Source: Pseudoalteromonas arabiensis
GTDB taxonomy: Bacteria > Pseudomonadota > Gammaproteobacteria > Enterobacterales > Alteromonadaceae
NCBI RefSeq assembly: GCF_001550155.1
Contig: NZ_LRUF01000007.1
Span: forward strand, 1-64,000
Reading direction: 5' to 3'
Length of the DNA stretch: 64,000 nt
In this document: piece after piece, positions 9,308 through 18,041 of the stretch
How positions within the stretch are numbered: the stretch's first letter is position 1
Layout: every line of letters begins with the position of its first letter
Notes under the pieces: model-generated
The model's database searches: none
What the model was told of the DNA's origin: nothing
The model's input: the letters and a program-made list of their open reading frames with translations, nothing else
Made by a program: the position numbers and the translations under genes

Positions 9308-9771
9308 ATAAGCAGCGATTAACCAGCACACTTAATAAAGCAAAGCAGGTTTGCCTTGAACATGGCAGAAAATTCACTATTCAACGCAAACAGATACTGC
9401 AAATATTGCTAACCACTGACGTGTCGCTATCAGCCTATGAACTGGTCAGTTGCTACAAGCTGCGCACAAGCTCGAGTGTCTCTGTTATGTCTGTTTATCG
9501 CATCTTGCGCTTTTTAGAGTCGGTAAACCTTGTTCGCAGGCTTAATAGTGCTAACAAATACATCGCTTACGATACTGGCAGAGAGCGTTGCAAAGATGAT
9601 CTTTCTTTGTTTTTAATTTGCCGCCATTGCCAAAAGGTTGAAACACTCACTGTTTCACAGAGCGATGTTGCAACGCTATTCCCTCATTTTGCTGAGGTGG
9701 GTTTTACCTCACAAACAACGCAATTTGAAATGCTGGGAGTATGCAATGAGTGCCAAGCAAAAATTGCTTGA
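9304..9771 (+). CDS. zur: Fur-family regulator, probably Zur
   Basis: This 155-residue Fur-family repressor has an N-terminal winged helix (about 10-85; SVMSVYRILRFLESVNLV recognition region). A C-terminal metal-binding domain follows, with a CRHCQ pair and a VCNECQ pair forming the usual structural zinc site. The ATG at 9304 overlaps the upstream stop (ATGA), which is preferred over the earlier in-frame ATG at 9295. It follows a zinc-binding secreted protein and sits beside Zur-like boxes, so it most likely senses zinc and represses uptake genes, including its own operon. A Fur or PerR role is less likely from context. Confidence 0.82.
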   Translation: MNKQRLTSTLNKAKQVCLEHGRKFTIQRKQILQILLTTDVSLSAYELVSCYKLRTSSSVSVMSVYRILRFLESVNLVRRLNSANKYIAYDTGRERCKDDLSLFLICRHCQKVETLTVSQSDVATLFPHFAEVGFTSQTTQFEMLGVCNECQAKIA

Positions 9772-9815
9772 TACGTTTTTATTATTCATGTGTTCTATTT
9801 TGTAGGAATTATTCA

Positions 9816-10226
9816 GTGAAATTACAATTAATGATGGATAAGTTTGCTATCGGGTTATCAGCTATGTGTGCTATTCACTGCTTAGCTGTGCCTGTGTTAC
9901 TCGTGTTATTACCGAGCACTGCTGTGCTTGGTTTAGGTAACGAACAATTTCATTTTTGGATGCTTGTCGCGGTACTTCCTAGTAGCTTACTTGCATTAGT
10001 TCTGGGTTGCAAAAAGCATAAAAAGTATCGGTTTTTTATGTTTGGTGTGGTTGGGCTCTTACTGCTCGTGATAGCCGCTTATTTTGGTGCAGGAAGACTA
10101 GGAGAAGTTGGTGAAACGGCTTTAACAATATTAGGATCAAGTTTTATTATTTTAGGTCACTGGCTTAACTTTCGTTCATGCAAAACAATAGACGGTAAAC
10201 ATCAATCATGCCAGCAGACTGTTTGA
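9816..10226 (+). CDS. MerC-domain small membrane protein
   Basis: This protein of about 136 residues has four hydrophobic segments and a Cys pair in the first (SAMCAIHCLAVP), a hallmark of the MerC family, originally known from mercury uptake. Further Cys residues lie in a loop (LGCKKHKK) and near the C-terminus. The GTG at 9816 is chosen because AGGA at 9804-9807 is well placed; an in-frame ATG at 9750 would overlap zur, and an ATG at 9831 is possible. It follows zur by about 45 bp and is likely in the same operon. Chromosomal MerC-like proteins next to zinc genes probably handle metal other than mercury; no mer genes are nearby. Confidence 0.75.
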   Translation: MKLQLMMDKFAIGLSAMCAIHCLAVPVLLVLLPSTAVLGLGNEQFHFWMLVAVLPSSLLALVLGCKKHKKYRFFMFGVVGLLLLVIAAYFGAGRLGEVGETALTILGSSFIILGHWLNFRSCKTIDGKHQSCQQTV

Positions 10227-10274
10227 GTAAGAGGTGATACCGGCCACATATCTTTTGACCGGTATTGGTTTCGC

Positions 10275-10520
10275 TTATTTGTAGAAAACTTCTACAGTCC
10301 CTTTTACTTTTAATAGTAAAGGTTGGCCGCGGCGATCAAGCGCTTTTGGAGAAGCAATTTTGATCCAGCCTTCGCTGATATTATATTCTTCAACGTCAAA
10401 ACGCTCTTTGCCATTTAAGGTAACACCAATTTCATGCTCGAATACTTCTTCTACGTAGAACTTGCTACGAGGGTTAATCGATAATTGATTTGGTAACTCA
10501 GGTTTATTTGTATCTGTCAT
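10275..10520 (-). CDS. DUF3297 family protein
   Basis: A small protein of 81 residues, starting MTDTNKPELPNQLSINPRS and containing VEEYNISEGWIKIASPKALDRRG and a KGTVEV end. This matches the DUF3297 family, a conserved cytoplasmic family of unknown function in Proteobacteria. The ATG at 10520 is chosen because the family begins there; a longer in-frame ORF upstream to 10574 lacks similarity. It is monocistronic, convergent with the MerC-like gene and divergent from the receptor gene at 10814. Confidence 0.8.
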   Translation of the reverse strand: MTDTNKPELPNQLSINPRSKFYVEEVFEHEIGVTLNGKERFDVEEYNISEGWIKIASPKALDRRGQPLLLKVKGTVEVFYK

Positions 10521-10728
10521 GATTGCAATACTGTATTGAATAAATTGTGCGCCATTGTAGGCAATACCAAGCATGGGCTCAAGTAAGAACAGTGCAAATT
10601 TGTTTTGTGCTGAGGTTTGAACCTACGATAGTGTTGTTATTGAGTGTATTTTAATTCGCAGCATTCTTTCAAAACTCAATACTTTTGCGGTAGCTACACT
10701 AAAATAAGTAGCCATAAAATAGAAATTT

Positions 10729-10785
10729 AATGATTTGTTATACTATATCAAACATGCATATTGTGTTATTTTATAACAAATCATT
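10729..10785. promoter_or_regulatory. Second double Zur-like box within a 14-bp inverted repeat
   Basis: Two sites lie here: tgttatactatatca (10736-10750), 13 of 15 identical to the boxes at 8685, and tgttattttataaca (10764-10778), one mismatch from TGTTATAnTATAACA. They are 28 bp apart, exactly as in the 8685-8727 promoter. The outer sequences aatgatttgttata (10729-10742) and its exact complement (10772-10785) form a 14-bp inverted repeat. The gene start is at 10814, so the sites cover the expected promoter. Confidence 0.7.
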
Positions 10786-10813
10786 TTAATCAATATTTTT
10801 AGCCAATCAATTT

Positions 10814-12895
10814 ATGAAGTACTCAACTCTTTTTCTTGCCTTAGCAGCGGCGTTTGCTGCGAATACACACGCTACTAATAGCGATATCGAAACAATCACG
10901 ATTGAGCACAAGCAAGCTTTTCGTGGCGACATTCCAACGAAAGATTTACCACAGTCAATCACTACTTTAAGCAAAGATATGATGATTGATAACGGCATCA
11001 CTAAATTTCGTGATGCACTGGATTTTTCTGCCAGTATTAGCCGTAAAAATAATGGTGGAGCGCTGTGGGATAGCTATTCAATCCGTGGTTTGTCGGGTAA
11101 TGAGAATATGCCATCAGGCTACTTAATCAATGGCTTTAGTGGTGGTAAAGGATTTGCTGGCCCTCGTGATGTATCAAACATTGAATATATTGAAGTATTA
11201 AAAGGGCCTGGCTCTGCGTTGTATGGTCGCTCAGAGCCGGGTGGTACAGTAAACATTATTACTAAGAAGCCACAGTTTTATCAACAAGGTCAAATTCAAG
11301 CAGAGTTGGGTAGTGATGACCACAAACGTATTCAAGGTGATTACACCAATGGCCTGACTGATGATTTAGCGTTTCGCATCAATGGTGCTTGGCAAGACAG
11401 CGATAGCTTTAGAGATCATGTGCATCACGACAAACTCGTGATTACACCTTCGCTTTATTATCAAATTAATGACAAGTCATCGCTGACGTATGAATTTGAA
11501 TATGTTGATCAGCAGCAAATGTATGACCGTGGTATTGTGGTGTTAAATGATGACTTTGATACCGTGCCAGAGTCGCGATTCTTAGGAAATCCTAATGATG
11601 CACCTACAAAGGTACATTCTCGAGGTCATCAAATTAACTATAACTACGATTTTAATCGTCAGTGGTCATTGCTGGCAGGGGCTAACTATCGTGCTGCAAC
11701 GCTAACAGGGCAGTCTTCAGATGCGGAACTATCACCATCTCGTCAGTCATTGTTTGATGATGGCAGAACCTTAACTCGTCAACATCGTAACCGTGATTAT
11801 GAGTCTGAAGATATCTCTGTACGTTTTGAATTAAGCGGTCACTTTGATATTGCAGGTATTACTAATCACGTACTCATAGGTGCTGATGCGTATGATTATG
11901 AGCTACGTACGGGGTTATACCGTTATCGTGGTGGCTATGGCACTTACACGATTGATATTCATGAACCTGATTACAGCACAGGTGAAGGTCCTGAAATGAG
12001 TATGCAATACGAGAATAACGAAAAGCAAAATGCGTATGGTATCTATGTGCAAGATCAACTTGATCTAACCGATAACTTGAAAGTGATGTTAGGCCTGCGT
12101 TTTGATGAAATTGAGCAAGATATTTTTGAAACTAAGTCAGGTGTTGCATCAAACAGTAAAGAGAACCGCATTAGTCCTCGCTTTGGGGTTGTATATACAA
12201 TTAATGACGATATTAATGTTTACTCAAGCTACTCCGAAGGGTTCTTACCTCTAAGCGGTACTGACGCCGAAGGTAAGCCATTTGGTTTTGAAGAAAGTGA
12301 CTCGTTTGAAGTAGGTGTTAAGTTTAGTTATGCCAATATCAGCGGTACCCTTGCTTACTTTGATGCGAGTAAGAGCAACATGCTGGTGGCGGACCCTGTC
12401 AATGTAGGTTATTCAACGCCTGTTGGTAAAGCAAATAGCACAGGTTTTGAGTTAGACCTAACAGGCTCACTGGGCGATAACACTGAGTACAACCTATCTT
12501 ATGCGTATGTTGATGCCGAGACTGCAACAGACAGCCTAAATGTTGATTGGCTCGTGCCAATTCCTAAAGGCAGCCCACTTGTGAACGTACCAAAGAATAA
12601 TCTTTCGATTGGTTTAAATCATGACTTAAGCGTATTTGCACAAGCAATAAAGATTGGTGGTCATTATCAATATGTGTCTGACCGTTTAGGCGACCCTGCT
12701 GATTTAACCTTCCGTTTGCCGAGTTATCAAACTGTTGGGTTATTCGCTAAATGGCGAGCGACTGAACGTACTACGGTATCACTGAATGTTGATAACGTGT
12801 TTGATGAAGAATATATTGCAAGCTCATACAATGCATTGTGGGCATATCCTGGTGCACCGACGCAATTTAAATTGGCTGTGAGCTATGACTTCTGA
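10814..12895 (+). CDS. TonB-dependent siderophore-type receptor, probably zinc-regulated
   Basis: This 693-residue receptor has a signal peptide (cut after THA, near residue 21). The plug domain contains the motifs DLPQSITTLSKDMM, YSIRGLSG and VLKGPGSALYGRSEPGGTVNIITKKP, typical of the FhuA/FecA siderophore-receptor subgroup. The 22-strand barrel ends in Phe. By family it would take up a ferric siderophore. However, the promoter has a double Zur-like box rather than a clear Fur box, and the gene lies next to the zinc locus. A zinc- or other metal-loaded metallophore is therefore a reasonable alternative substrate. It lacks the long His clusters of the ZnuD-like receptor. The following gene overlaps it by 11 bp. 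Confidence 0.85.
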   Translation: MKYSTLFLALAAAFAANTHATNSDIETITIEHKQAFRGDIPTKDLPQSITTLSKDMMIDNGITKFRDALDFSASISRKNNGGALWDSYSIRGLSGNENMPSGYLINGFSGGKGFAGPRDVSNIEYIEVLKGPGSALYGRSEPGGTVNIITKKPQFYQQGQIQAELGSDDHKRIQGDYTNGLTDDLAFRINGAWQDSDSFRDHVHHDKLVITPSLYYQINDKSSLTYEFEYVDQQQMYDRGIVVLNDDFDTVPESRFLGNPNDAPTKVHSRGHQINYNYDFNRQWSLLAGANYRAATLTGQSSDAELSPSRQSLFDDGRTLTRQHRNRDYESEDISVRFELSGHFDIAGITNHVLIGADAYDYELRTGLYRYRGGYGTYTIDIHEPDYSTGEGPEMSMQYENNEKQNAYGIYVQDQLDLTDNLKVMLGLRFDEIEQDIFETKSGVASNSKENRISPRFGVVYTINDDINVYSSYSEGFLPLSGTDAEGKPFGFEESDSFEVGVKFSYANISGTLAYFDASKSNMLVADPVNVGYSTPVGKANSTGFELDLTGSLGDNTEYNLSYAYVDAETATDSLNVDWLVPIPKGSPLVNVPKNNLSIGLNHDLSVFAQAIKIGGHYQYVSDRLGDPADLTFRLPSYQTVGLFAKWRATERTTVSLNVDNVFDEEYIASSYNALWAYPGAPTQFKLAVSYDF

Positions 12896-14030
12896 GCAAA
12901 TTAAAAGCCGTATTCATAGTATCGACATCATGCGTGGCGTCGTTATTCTGCTGATGTTACTTGATCATGTGCGAGAGCGGTTTTTCTTGCATATGCAGGT
13001 GACCGATCCTATGGTGGTTGATACCACTTCGCCTGGGCTCTTTTGGAGCCGCTTTGCCGCACATTTTTGTGCGCCAACCTTTATCTTTTTAACCGGTTTG
13101 TCGGCGTGGCTTTACAGTCACCCTGCAAGTGGTGTAGCCCGCTCAGCACAAAGCTTTTTGGTTAAGCGAGGGTTGTTTTTAATCGCCCTAGAAGTGACCC
13201 TCATTTGTTTTTCGTGGATGGGTTACTACCACACTATTTGGTTGCAAGTGATGTGGGCCATTGGTTTATGCATGTTGGTTTTAGCGTTATTGATAAAACT
13301 GCCGCGCAATGTATTGTTAGTACTTGGTTTGGCTATTGTGTTTGGTCATAACTTACTCACCCCAATCAGTTTTACACCTGATGAGTTTGGCTACTCGCTG
13401 TGGACGATTTTGCATGACCGGGGCTATCTATCACAAGGTGGTTTAATCGACGTAAAAATTAGCTACCCTGTATTGCCGTGGATTGGTGTGATTTTACTGG
13501 GTTATTGCGCCGGGCCACTATATGCACATACGCAAACAGCGCAGTCGCGTAAACGAGCACTGCTGCTGTTAGCACTATTATGTGTAGGCTTATTTGCTGT
13601 GTTGCGTGGTTTGAATATTTATGGTGAAACCTTACCTTGGCAAGCCTTTAGCACCACAACAGAAACTATGATGTCGGTATTTAATGTCACTAAATACCCT
13701 CCATCACTGAGCTTTTTGCTTATCACTTTAGCTGGCATGTTTGTTGGTTTATGGTTATTTGAAAGACCGCTTAATCGCTTTACTAATGCGCTACGTGTGT
13801 ATGGTTCTGTACCCATGTTCTTTTATATTTTACACCTCTATGTATTACTAGTGATGTACCAATTAGGCATGCAGGTGTGGGGGGCAAACCAAGGGCAGTA
13901 TTTAGGTGTCAGTGATATTTCAGGTATTTGGTTGATCACTATCGTATTAGCCGTTGGGCTTTATTGGCCAACTAAGAAGTTTAGTGAATATAAGCGTAAG
14001 GCTAACAAACCTTGGCTTAAGTATTTATAA
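12885..14030 (+). CDS. DUF1624 membrane acyltransferase-like protein
   Basis: This 381-residue integral membrane protein has about ten hydrophobic helices. The N-terminal motif IDIMRGVVILLMLLDHVRE matches DUF1624, related to the heparan-alpha-glucosaminide N-acetyltransferase/YeiB group. A conserved FLTGLSAWLY segment follows. Such proteins may transfer acyl groups across the membrane, but substrates in bacteria are mostly unknown. The start overlaps the receptor stop by 11 bp, suggesting coupled translation and a shared function. A plausible but unproven role is modification of the metallophore or its release in the periplasm. Confidence 0.75.
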   Translation: MTSEQIKSRIHSIDIMRGVVILLMLLDHVRERFFLHMQVTDPMVVDTTSPGLFWSRFAAHFCAPTFIFLTGLSAWLYSHPASGVARSAQSFLVKRGLFLIALEVTLICFSWMGYYHTIWLQVMWAIGLCMLVLALLIKLPRNVLLVLGLAIVFGHNLLTPISFTPDEFGYSLWTILHDRGYLSQGGLIDVKISYPVLPWIGVILLGYCAGPLYAHTQTAQSRKRALLLLALLCVGLFAVLRGLNIYGETLPWQAFSTTTETMMSVFNVTKYPPSLSFLLITLAGMFVGLWLFERPLNRFTNALRVYGSVPMFFYILHLYVLLVMYQLGMQVWGANQGQYLGVSDISGIWLITIVLAVGLYWPTKKFSEYKRKANKPWLKYL

Positions 14031-14038
14031 GCTTTAGA

Positions 14039-14071
14039 AATGCCGACTGCCTATGCGTGTCGGCATTTTTT
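14039..14071 (+). terminator. Rho-independent terminator
   Basis: A 9-bp stem (14039-14047 with 14059-14067) with an 11-nt loop, ending in a run of six T. It ends the receptor/acyltransferase operon. Confidence 0.85.
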
Positions 14072-14227
14072 AGGAACCGCCGATTAAAACTGTTCAAGGT
14101 AAAGGTTGCCAAAAGGTTGCTTTAAGGTAAAATTATAGTTAAATTAATATTAAATTCGTATTTTTAATACTTCTTCACTACTGTATGTTATTTGTACCAC
14201 TTTTGGTAGAAAAATAAGGATAGTAAA

Positions 14228-14590
14228 ATGAAAAAAGTATTAACATCAATAGGATTACTCGCCGCTAGTGTTTTTTCAGTTCATGCAAGCGCAGATACAA
14301 TGGAATGTTATGTCGATACGCAAGCATATGATCAATACACACCAAATCGTTGTTTTGCACTCGTGTATGGTCAAACATATGCAACAGCAGTGTTTCGTGT
14401 AGTAGGAGATGGTTCAGCGATTGATAGTGTAATTTGGTCTAATGGTGCATCATCGTGTGGAACATCAGGTACGTCTTGTTCATACCAAATCCGAGCGTTT
14501 CGACCAAGCAAAGCGGAAGCGACAATTCTGTATGCAGATGGCCGTTGGAGCAAAGTGTCAGCGACAGCTTCTTTTGAAGATGGTCGTTAA
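14228..14590 (+). CDS. Small secreted cysteine-containing protein, unknown
   Basis: A 120-residue protein with a signal peptide (MKKVLTSIGLLAASVFSVHASA, cut near residue 22). The mature part of about 98 residues has two Cys pairs, in MECYVDTQAYDQYTPNRC and SSCGTSGTSC, suggesting two disulfides in the periplasm or outside. The sequence looks beta-rich, and the ending ILYADGRWSKVSATASFEDGR suggests a small Ig-like fold. I do not recognise the family. It is a single gene between two hairpins, with an AAGGA site in front of the ATG. Confidence 0.7.
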   Translation: MKKVLTSIGLLAASVFSVHASADTMECYVDTQAYDQYTPNRCFALVYGQTYATAVFRVVGDGSAIDSVIWSNGASSCGTSGTSCSYQIRAFRPSKAEATILYADGRWSKVSATASFEDGR

Positions 14591-14614
14591 AACTTAAAGC
14601 TTACTGATCGATTC

Positions 14615-14640
14615 AATAGGCTGGTTTGTACCAGCCTATT
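14615..14640 (+). terminator. Terminator-like hairpin
   Basis: A 10-bp perfect stem (14615-14624 with 14631-14640) with a 6-nt loop, just after the small secreted protein gene. The T tract is weak, so efficiency is uncertain. Confidence 0.6.
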
Positions 14641-14703
14641 TAGTATTCACTTATACAATAAAGCGTTTATTAAGTTGCCTTATCAGTCACTTTTTGCGAT
14701 ATT

Positions 14704-14720
14704 ATTTATAATATAATATT
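14704..14720. promoter_or_regulatory. AT-rich putative operator before transketolase
   Basis: The 17-mer atttataatataatatt is the exact complement of 45452-45468, upstream of the SSS sugar transporter. It resembles the pentose operator motif seen in other promoters of the region. It sits 16 bp before the transketolase ATG, consistent with repression. Confidence 0.45.
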
Positions 14721-14736
14721 AACAGGAAGCTAAAAG

Positions 14737-16737
14737 ATGACTCTGCCTAGTTCTCAATCTGCAAATGCTATTCGCATACTTGCTGTCGATGCCGTTCAAC
14801 AAGCCAACTCTGGCCATCCAGGTGCGCCTATGGGTATGGCTGATATTGCAGCGGTATTGTGGCAAAACTTTCACCGCCATAACCCATTAAACCCAGACTG
14901 GTCTAACCGTGATCGCTTTGTGTTATCAAATGGCCATGGTTCAATGCTTCAATATGCATTGTTACACCTAAGTGGTTACGACGTAAGCATCGAAGATATT
15001 AAGCAATTCCGTCAGCTTCACTCTAAAACACCAGGTCACCCAGAATATGGTTACACACCGGGTGTTGAAACAACGACAGGCCCACTAGGTTCGGGGATTG
15101 CTAACGCAGTAGGTATGGCCATCGCTGAAAAAACTTTAGCAGCGCAATTCAATAAGCCAAAGTTTGATATTGTTGATCACTTCACTTACTGCTTTATGGG
15201 TGACGGCTGTTTAATGGAAGGTATCTCGCACGAAGCATGTTCGCTGGCAGGTACGTTAGGCCTAGGCAAGCTAATCGTATTTTGGGATGACAATGGCATC
15301 TCGATCGATGGTGAAGTAGAAGGTTGGTTCACCGACGATACACCTGCACGTTTTGAATCTTACGGTTGGCAAGTTATCCGTGATGTTGATGGTCACGATA
15401 TGAATGCAATTGCAGGTGCAATCGAAGCAGCACAAGGCAACACTACGCAACCAACACTCATCTGCTGTAAAACAGTGATTGGTTTTGGTTCGCCAAATAA
15501 ATCAGGTAGCCACGACTGTCACGGCGCACCACTGGGTCACGACGAAATTGCCGCAGTACGTGAGCAGCTAAACTGGCCACACCCAGCATTTGAAGTTCCA
15601 CAAGAGGTTTATAATGAGTGGAATACCCAAGCGAAAGGGCAAGAGCTTGAAGGTGCATGGCAGCAAACGTTTGCCGCTTATAGCAAAGCACACCCTGAAC
15701 TTGCAAAAGAATATACACGCCGTGTTCTTGAAAAAGCATTACCAGCTAACTTCGCAGAATTAGCTGATGAGTACATTGCTAAATGCCAAGCTGACATGCA
15801 AAACATTGCGACGCGTAAAGCATCTCAAAATGCGATCACTTTCTTTGCAAAGCAGCTCCCTGAACTAATGGGTGGCTCTGCCGACCTTGCCGGTTCTAAC
15901 TTAACCTTATGGCCAGAAGCAAAAGGTTTACAAGATGCTGCTGATGGTAACTACGTATTTTATGGCGTACGTGAGTTTGGTATGAGCGCAATCATGAATG
16001 GTATTGCATTACATGGTGGCTTTATTCCATTTGGCGCAACCTTCTTGATGTTTATGGAATACGCACGTAATGCAGTACGTATGGCCGCATTAATGAAAGC
16101 GCAAAGCATCTTTGTGTATACCCATGACTCAATCGGTCAAGGTGAAGATGGTCCAACTCACCAACCAATCGAGCAAATTGCTAACCTTCGTATGACACCG
16201 AATATGACTGCATGGCGTCCGTGTGATGAAACCGAGACAGCGGTAGCTTGGCGCCAAGCGTTATTAAAAGAAACCGGCCCAAGCTCACTCATTTTCAGCC
16301 GCCAAGGCACGAAAGCGATGGCGCGCGATGCACAGCAAGTTGCTGACATTGCAAAAGGGGGTTATGTACTTGTTGATAGCGAACAAGCTGCAGAGCTTAT
16401 TCTAATTGCAACGGGTTCTGAGGTTGAGCTCGCAGTGAATGCCGCTGCTGAATTAGCAGCACAAGGCAAGCAAGTTCGCGTGGTATCTATGCCATCAACG
16501 AATCAGTTTGATAGCCAAGACAAAGCATATCGTCAAAGCGTGCTACCAACGGGTACACCAAAGATTGCTGTTGAAGCTGCACACCGTGACTTCTGGTTCA
16601 AGTATGTTGGCCAAGATGGTGATGTACTCGGTATGGAGACATTTGGTGAATCAGCGCCAGGCGCAGTATTGCTTGAGCACTTTGGTTTCACAGTGGCAAA
16701 CCTAGTTGCAAAAGCAAACGCATTACTTGCTGAATAA
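14737..16737 (+). CDS. tkt: Transketolase
   Basis: This 666-residue thiamine-diphosphate enzyme moves two-carbon units between ketoses and aldoses in the pentose phosphate pathway. The sequence shows [11 protein letters not shown] near the N-terminus, the ThDP/metal motif [13 protein letters not shown] to DDNGISIDG around 155-190, the pyrimidine-domain motif ([16 protein letters not shown]), and a C-terminal domain. Length is normal. An AGGAA site precedes the ATG. It faces transaldolase across a shared terminator and adjoins the arabinose operon, so it probably works with AraBDA to feed xylulose-5-phosphate into glycolysis. A second housekeeping copy elsewhere would be expected. A putative pentose operator lies upstream. 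Confidence 0.97.
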   Translation: MTLPSSQSANAIRILAVDAVQQANSGHPGAPMGMADIAAVLWQNFHRHNPLNPDWSNRDRFVLSNGHGSMLQYALLHLSGYDVSIEDIKQFRQLHSKTPGHPEYGYTPGVETTTGPLGSGIANAVGMAIAEKTLAAQFNKPKFDIVDHFTYCFMGDGCLMEGISHEACSLAGTLGLGKLIVFWDDNGISIDGEVEGWFTDDTPARFESYGWQVIRDVDGHDMNAIAGAIEAAQGNTTQPTLICCKTVIGFGSPNKSGSHDCHGAPLGHDEIAAVREQLNWPHPAFEVPQEVYNEWNTQAKGQELEGAWQQTFAAYSKAHPELAKEYTRRVLEKALPANFAELADEYIAKCQADMQNIATRKASQNAITFFAKQLPELMGGSADLAGSNLTLWPEAKGLQDAADGNYVFYGVREFGMSAIMNGIALHGGFIPFGATFLMFMEYARNAVRMAALMKAQSIFVYTHDSIGQGEDGPTHQPIEQIANLRMTPNMTAWRPCDETETAVAWRQALLKETGPSSLIFSRQGTKAMARDAQQVADIAKGGYVLVDSEQAAELILIATGSEVELAVNAAAELAAQGKQVRVVSMPSTNQFDSQDKAYRQSVLPTGTPKIAVEAAHRDFWFKYVGQDGDVLGMETFGESAPGAVLLEHFGFTVANLVAKANALLAE

Positions 16738-16804
16738 TGTAAGGTGCAAAAAATTATCGTAATCGCAACACGATAAGCCTGCTTTTACTAAAAGGTAGGC
16801 AATA

Positions 16805-16838
16805 AAAAAGCCCGCAAACCAAAGTTTGCGGGCTTTTT
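16805..16838. terminator. Bidirectional terminator between tkt and tal
   Basis: A perfect 15-bp stem (16805-16819 with 16824-16838) with a 4-nt loop, with A and T runs at its two ends. It serves the convergent transketolase and transaldolase genes. Confidence 0.92.
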
Positions 16839-16856
16839 GCTGCTTAAACAATTGGT

Positions 16857-17810
16857 TTAAACTAATTCGCTTAAGATTGACTCTAGTTTCTCTTGGTCAA
16901 TGGCGAACTGACGAATACCTTGGCTTAGTTTTTCAGTTGCCATGGCATCTTCATTCATTTCCCAGCGGAAAGCCTGCTCAGTCATTGCTGCTGGCGCGTC
17001 TGCTTTTTCTGTTGCTGGTAATAGTTTTTGAGTTAATGGTGCGTCAGTTGCAGCGAGTTCAGCAAGTAGCTTCGGGCTGATAGTTAAGCGGTCACACCCT
17101 GCTAATTCTTGGATTTCACCGATGTTACGGAAGCTCGCGCCCATTACAATCGTGTCGTAGCCGTGCTTTTTGAAGTAGTTGTAGATATGCGTGACTGACT
17201 TAACGCCCGGATCGTTAGCACCGTCGAAATCAGCGCTTGCATCTTGTGCTTTGTACCAATCAAGAATACGGCCAACGAATGGTGAGATAAGGTAGGCACC
17301 CACTTCGGCACAAGCACGTGCTTGAGCAAATGCAAATACCAGTGTTAGGTTACAACGAATACCTTGTGCTTCAAGTACTTTAGCCGCTTGAATACCTTCC
17401 CATGTTGAAGCAATTTTGATTAATACGCGCGATGTGTCGATGCCTTGCTCTTTATATAAAGCAACAAGATCAAGTGCTTTATCAATGGTTGCTTGGGTAT
17501 CAAATGATAAACGCGCATCAACTTCAGTAGACACTAAACCTGGTACTTGCTCCATTAATTTAGAGCCAATTAATACCGCTAGTTTGTCAGCTGCTTTTGT
17601 TACAACTTCAGCTGCGTCACTGCTTTGTGCTTTTGCCCATGATACGGCTTCTACAGCAAGTGGGCGATATTTCTCAATTTGAATCGCATTTAAGATGAGT
17701 GATGGGTTTGTTGTTGCATCTTGCGGTTTATATTCGTTGATGGCTTCAAAATCACCCGTGTCAGCAACAACGGTTGTCACTGCTTTAAGTTGTTCTAGTT
17801 GGTTAGACAT
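16857..17810 (-). CDS. tal: Transaldolase
   Basis: This 317-residue class I transaldolase (TalB type) transfers dihydroxyacetone units between sedoheptulose-7-phosphate and glyceraldehyde-3-phosphate. The Schiff-base lysine is in [12 protein letters not shown], and the family motif [10 protein letters not shown] is near the N-terminus. The ATG at 17810 ([15 protein letters not shown]) is chosen over an upstream in-frame ATG at 17834 because it matches the family start and has GGGAT in front. It is divergent from araB, with a 230-bp shared control region, and convergent with tkt. Together these supply the non-oxidative pentose phosphate steps for arabinose use. Confidence 0.97.
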   Translation of the reverse strand: MSNQLEQLKAVTTVVADTGDFEAINEYKPQDATTNPSLILNAIQIEKYRPLAVEAVSWAKAQSSDAAEVVTKAADKLAVLIGSKLMEQVPGLVSTEVDARLSFDTQATIDKALDLVALYKEQGIDTSRVLIKIASTWEGIQAAKVLEAQGIRCNLTLVFAFAQARACAEVGAYLISPFVGRILDWYKAQDASADFDGANDPGVKSVTHIYNYFKKHGYDTIVMGASFRNIGEIQELAGCDRLTISPKLLAELAATDAPLTQKLLPATEKADAPAAMTEQAFRWEMNEDAMATEKLSQGIRQFAIDQEKLESILSELV

Positions 17811-17937
17811 AATTATCCCATTCTTATCATACAAAAGTTAATGTTATGGCTTTAACCTATTATTTGTGCTGAAAAAACAATCTAATCTTCCAGAAAAACT
17901 GCGCAATAAATCGCCCGCCAGCAGCAAATAATCCTGT

Positions 17938-17992
17938 TAATAATATTTTTATAATACCTTTACAATCTGGCATTGTTGATATTATCATACAA
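17938..17992. promoter_or_regulatory. Putative pentose operators between tal and araB
   Basis: TTGTTGATATTATCATACAA (17973-17992) contains the perfect odd palindrome TGATATTATCA. Its last 16 bases match the by-eye consensus TTGTATTATAATACAA at 13 of 16. A second AT-rich element, gttaataatatttttataatacc (about 17936-17958), lies on the tal side. Either could be bound by the local GntR regulator. Confidence 0.5.
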
Positions 17993-18041
17993 ATAAAGAT
18001 AATGACTAACAATGTTAGTAAGCAATTAGTGAAAGGTAATT

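Noticed and set aside
9750..9815. N-terminal extension of the MerC-like protein overlapping zur
   Set aside because: The extension has no ribosome site, while the GTG at 9816 has AGGA at good distance and gives a normal MerC start.
10236..10266. Inverted repeat between the MerC-like and DUF3297 genes as a terminator
   Set aside because: A stem exists (ataccgg/ccggtat), but no T or A tract follows on either strand, so a terminator call was not justified.
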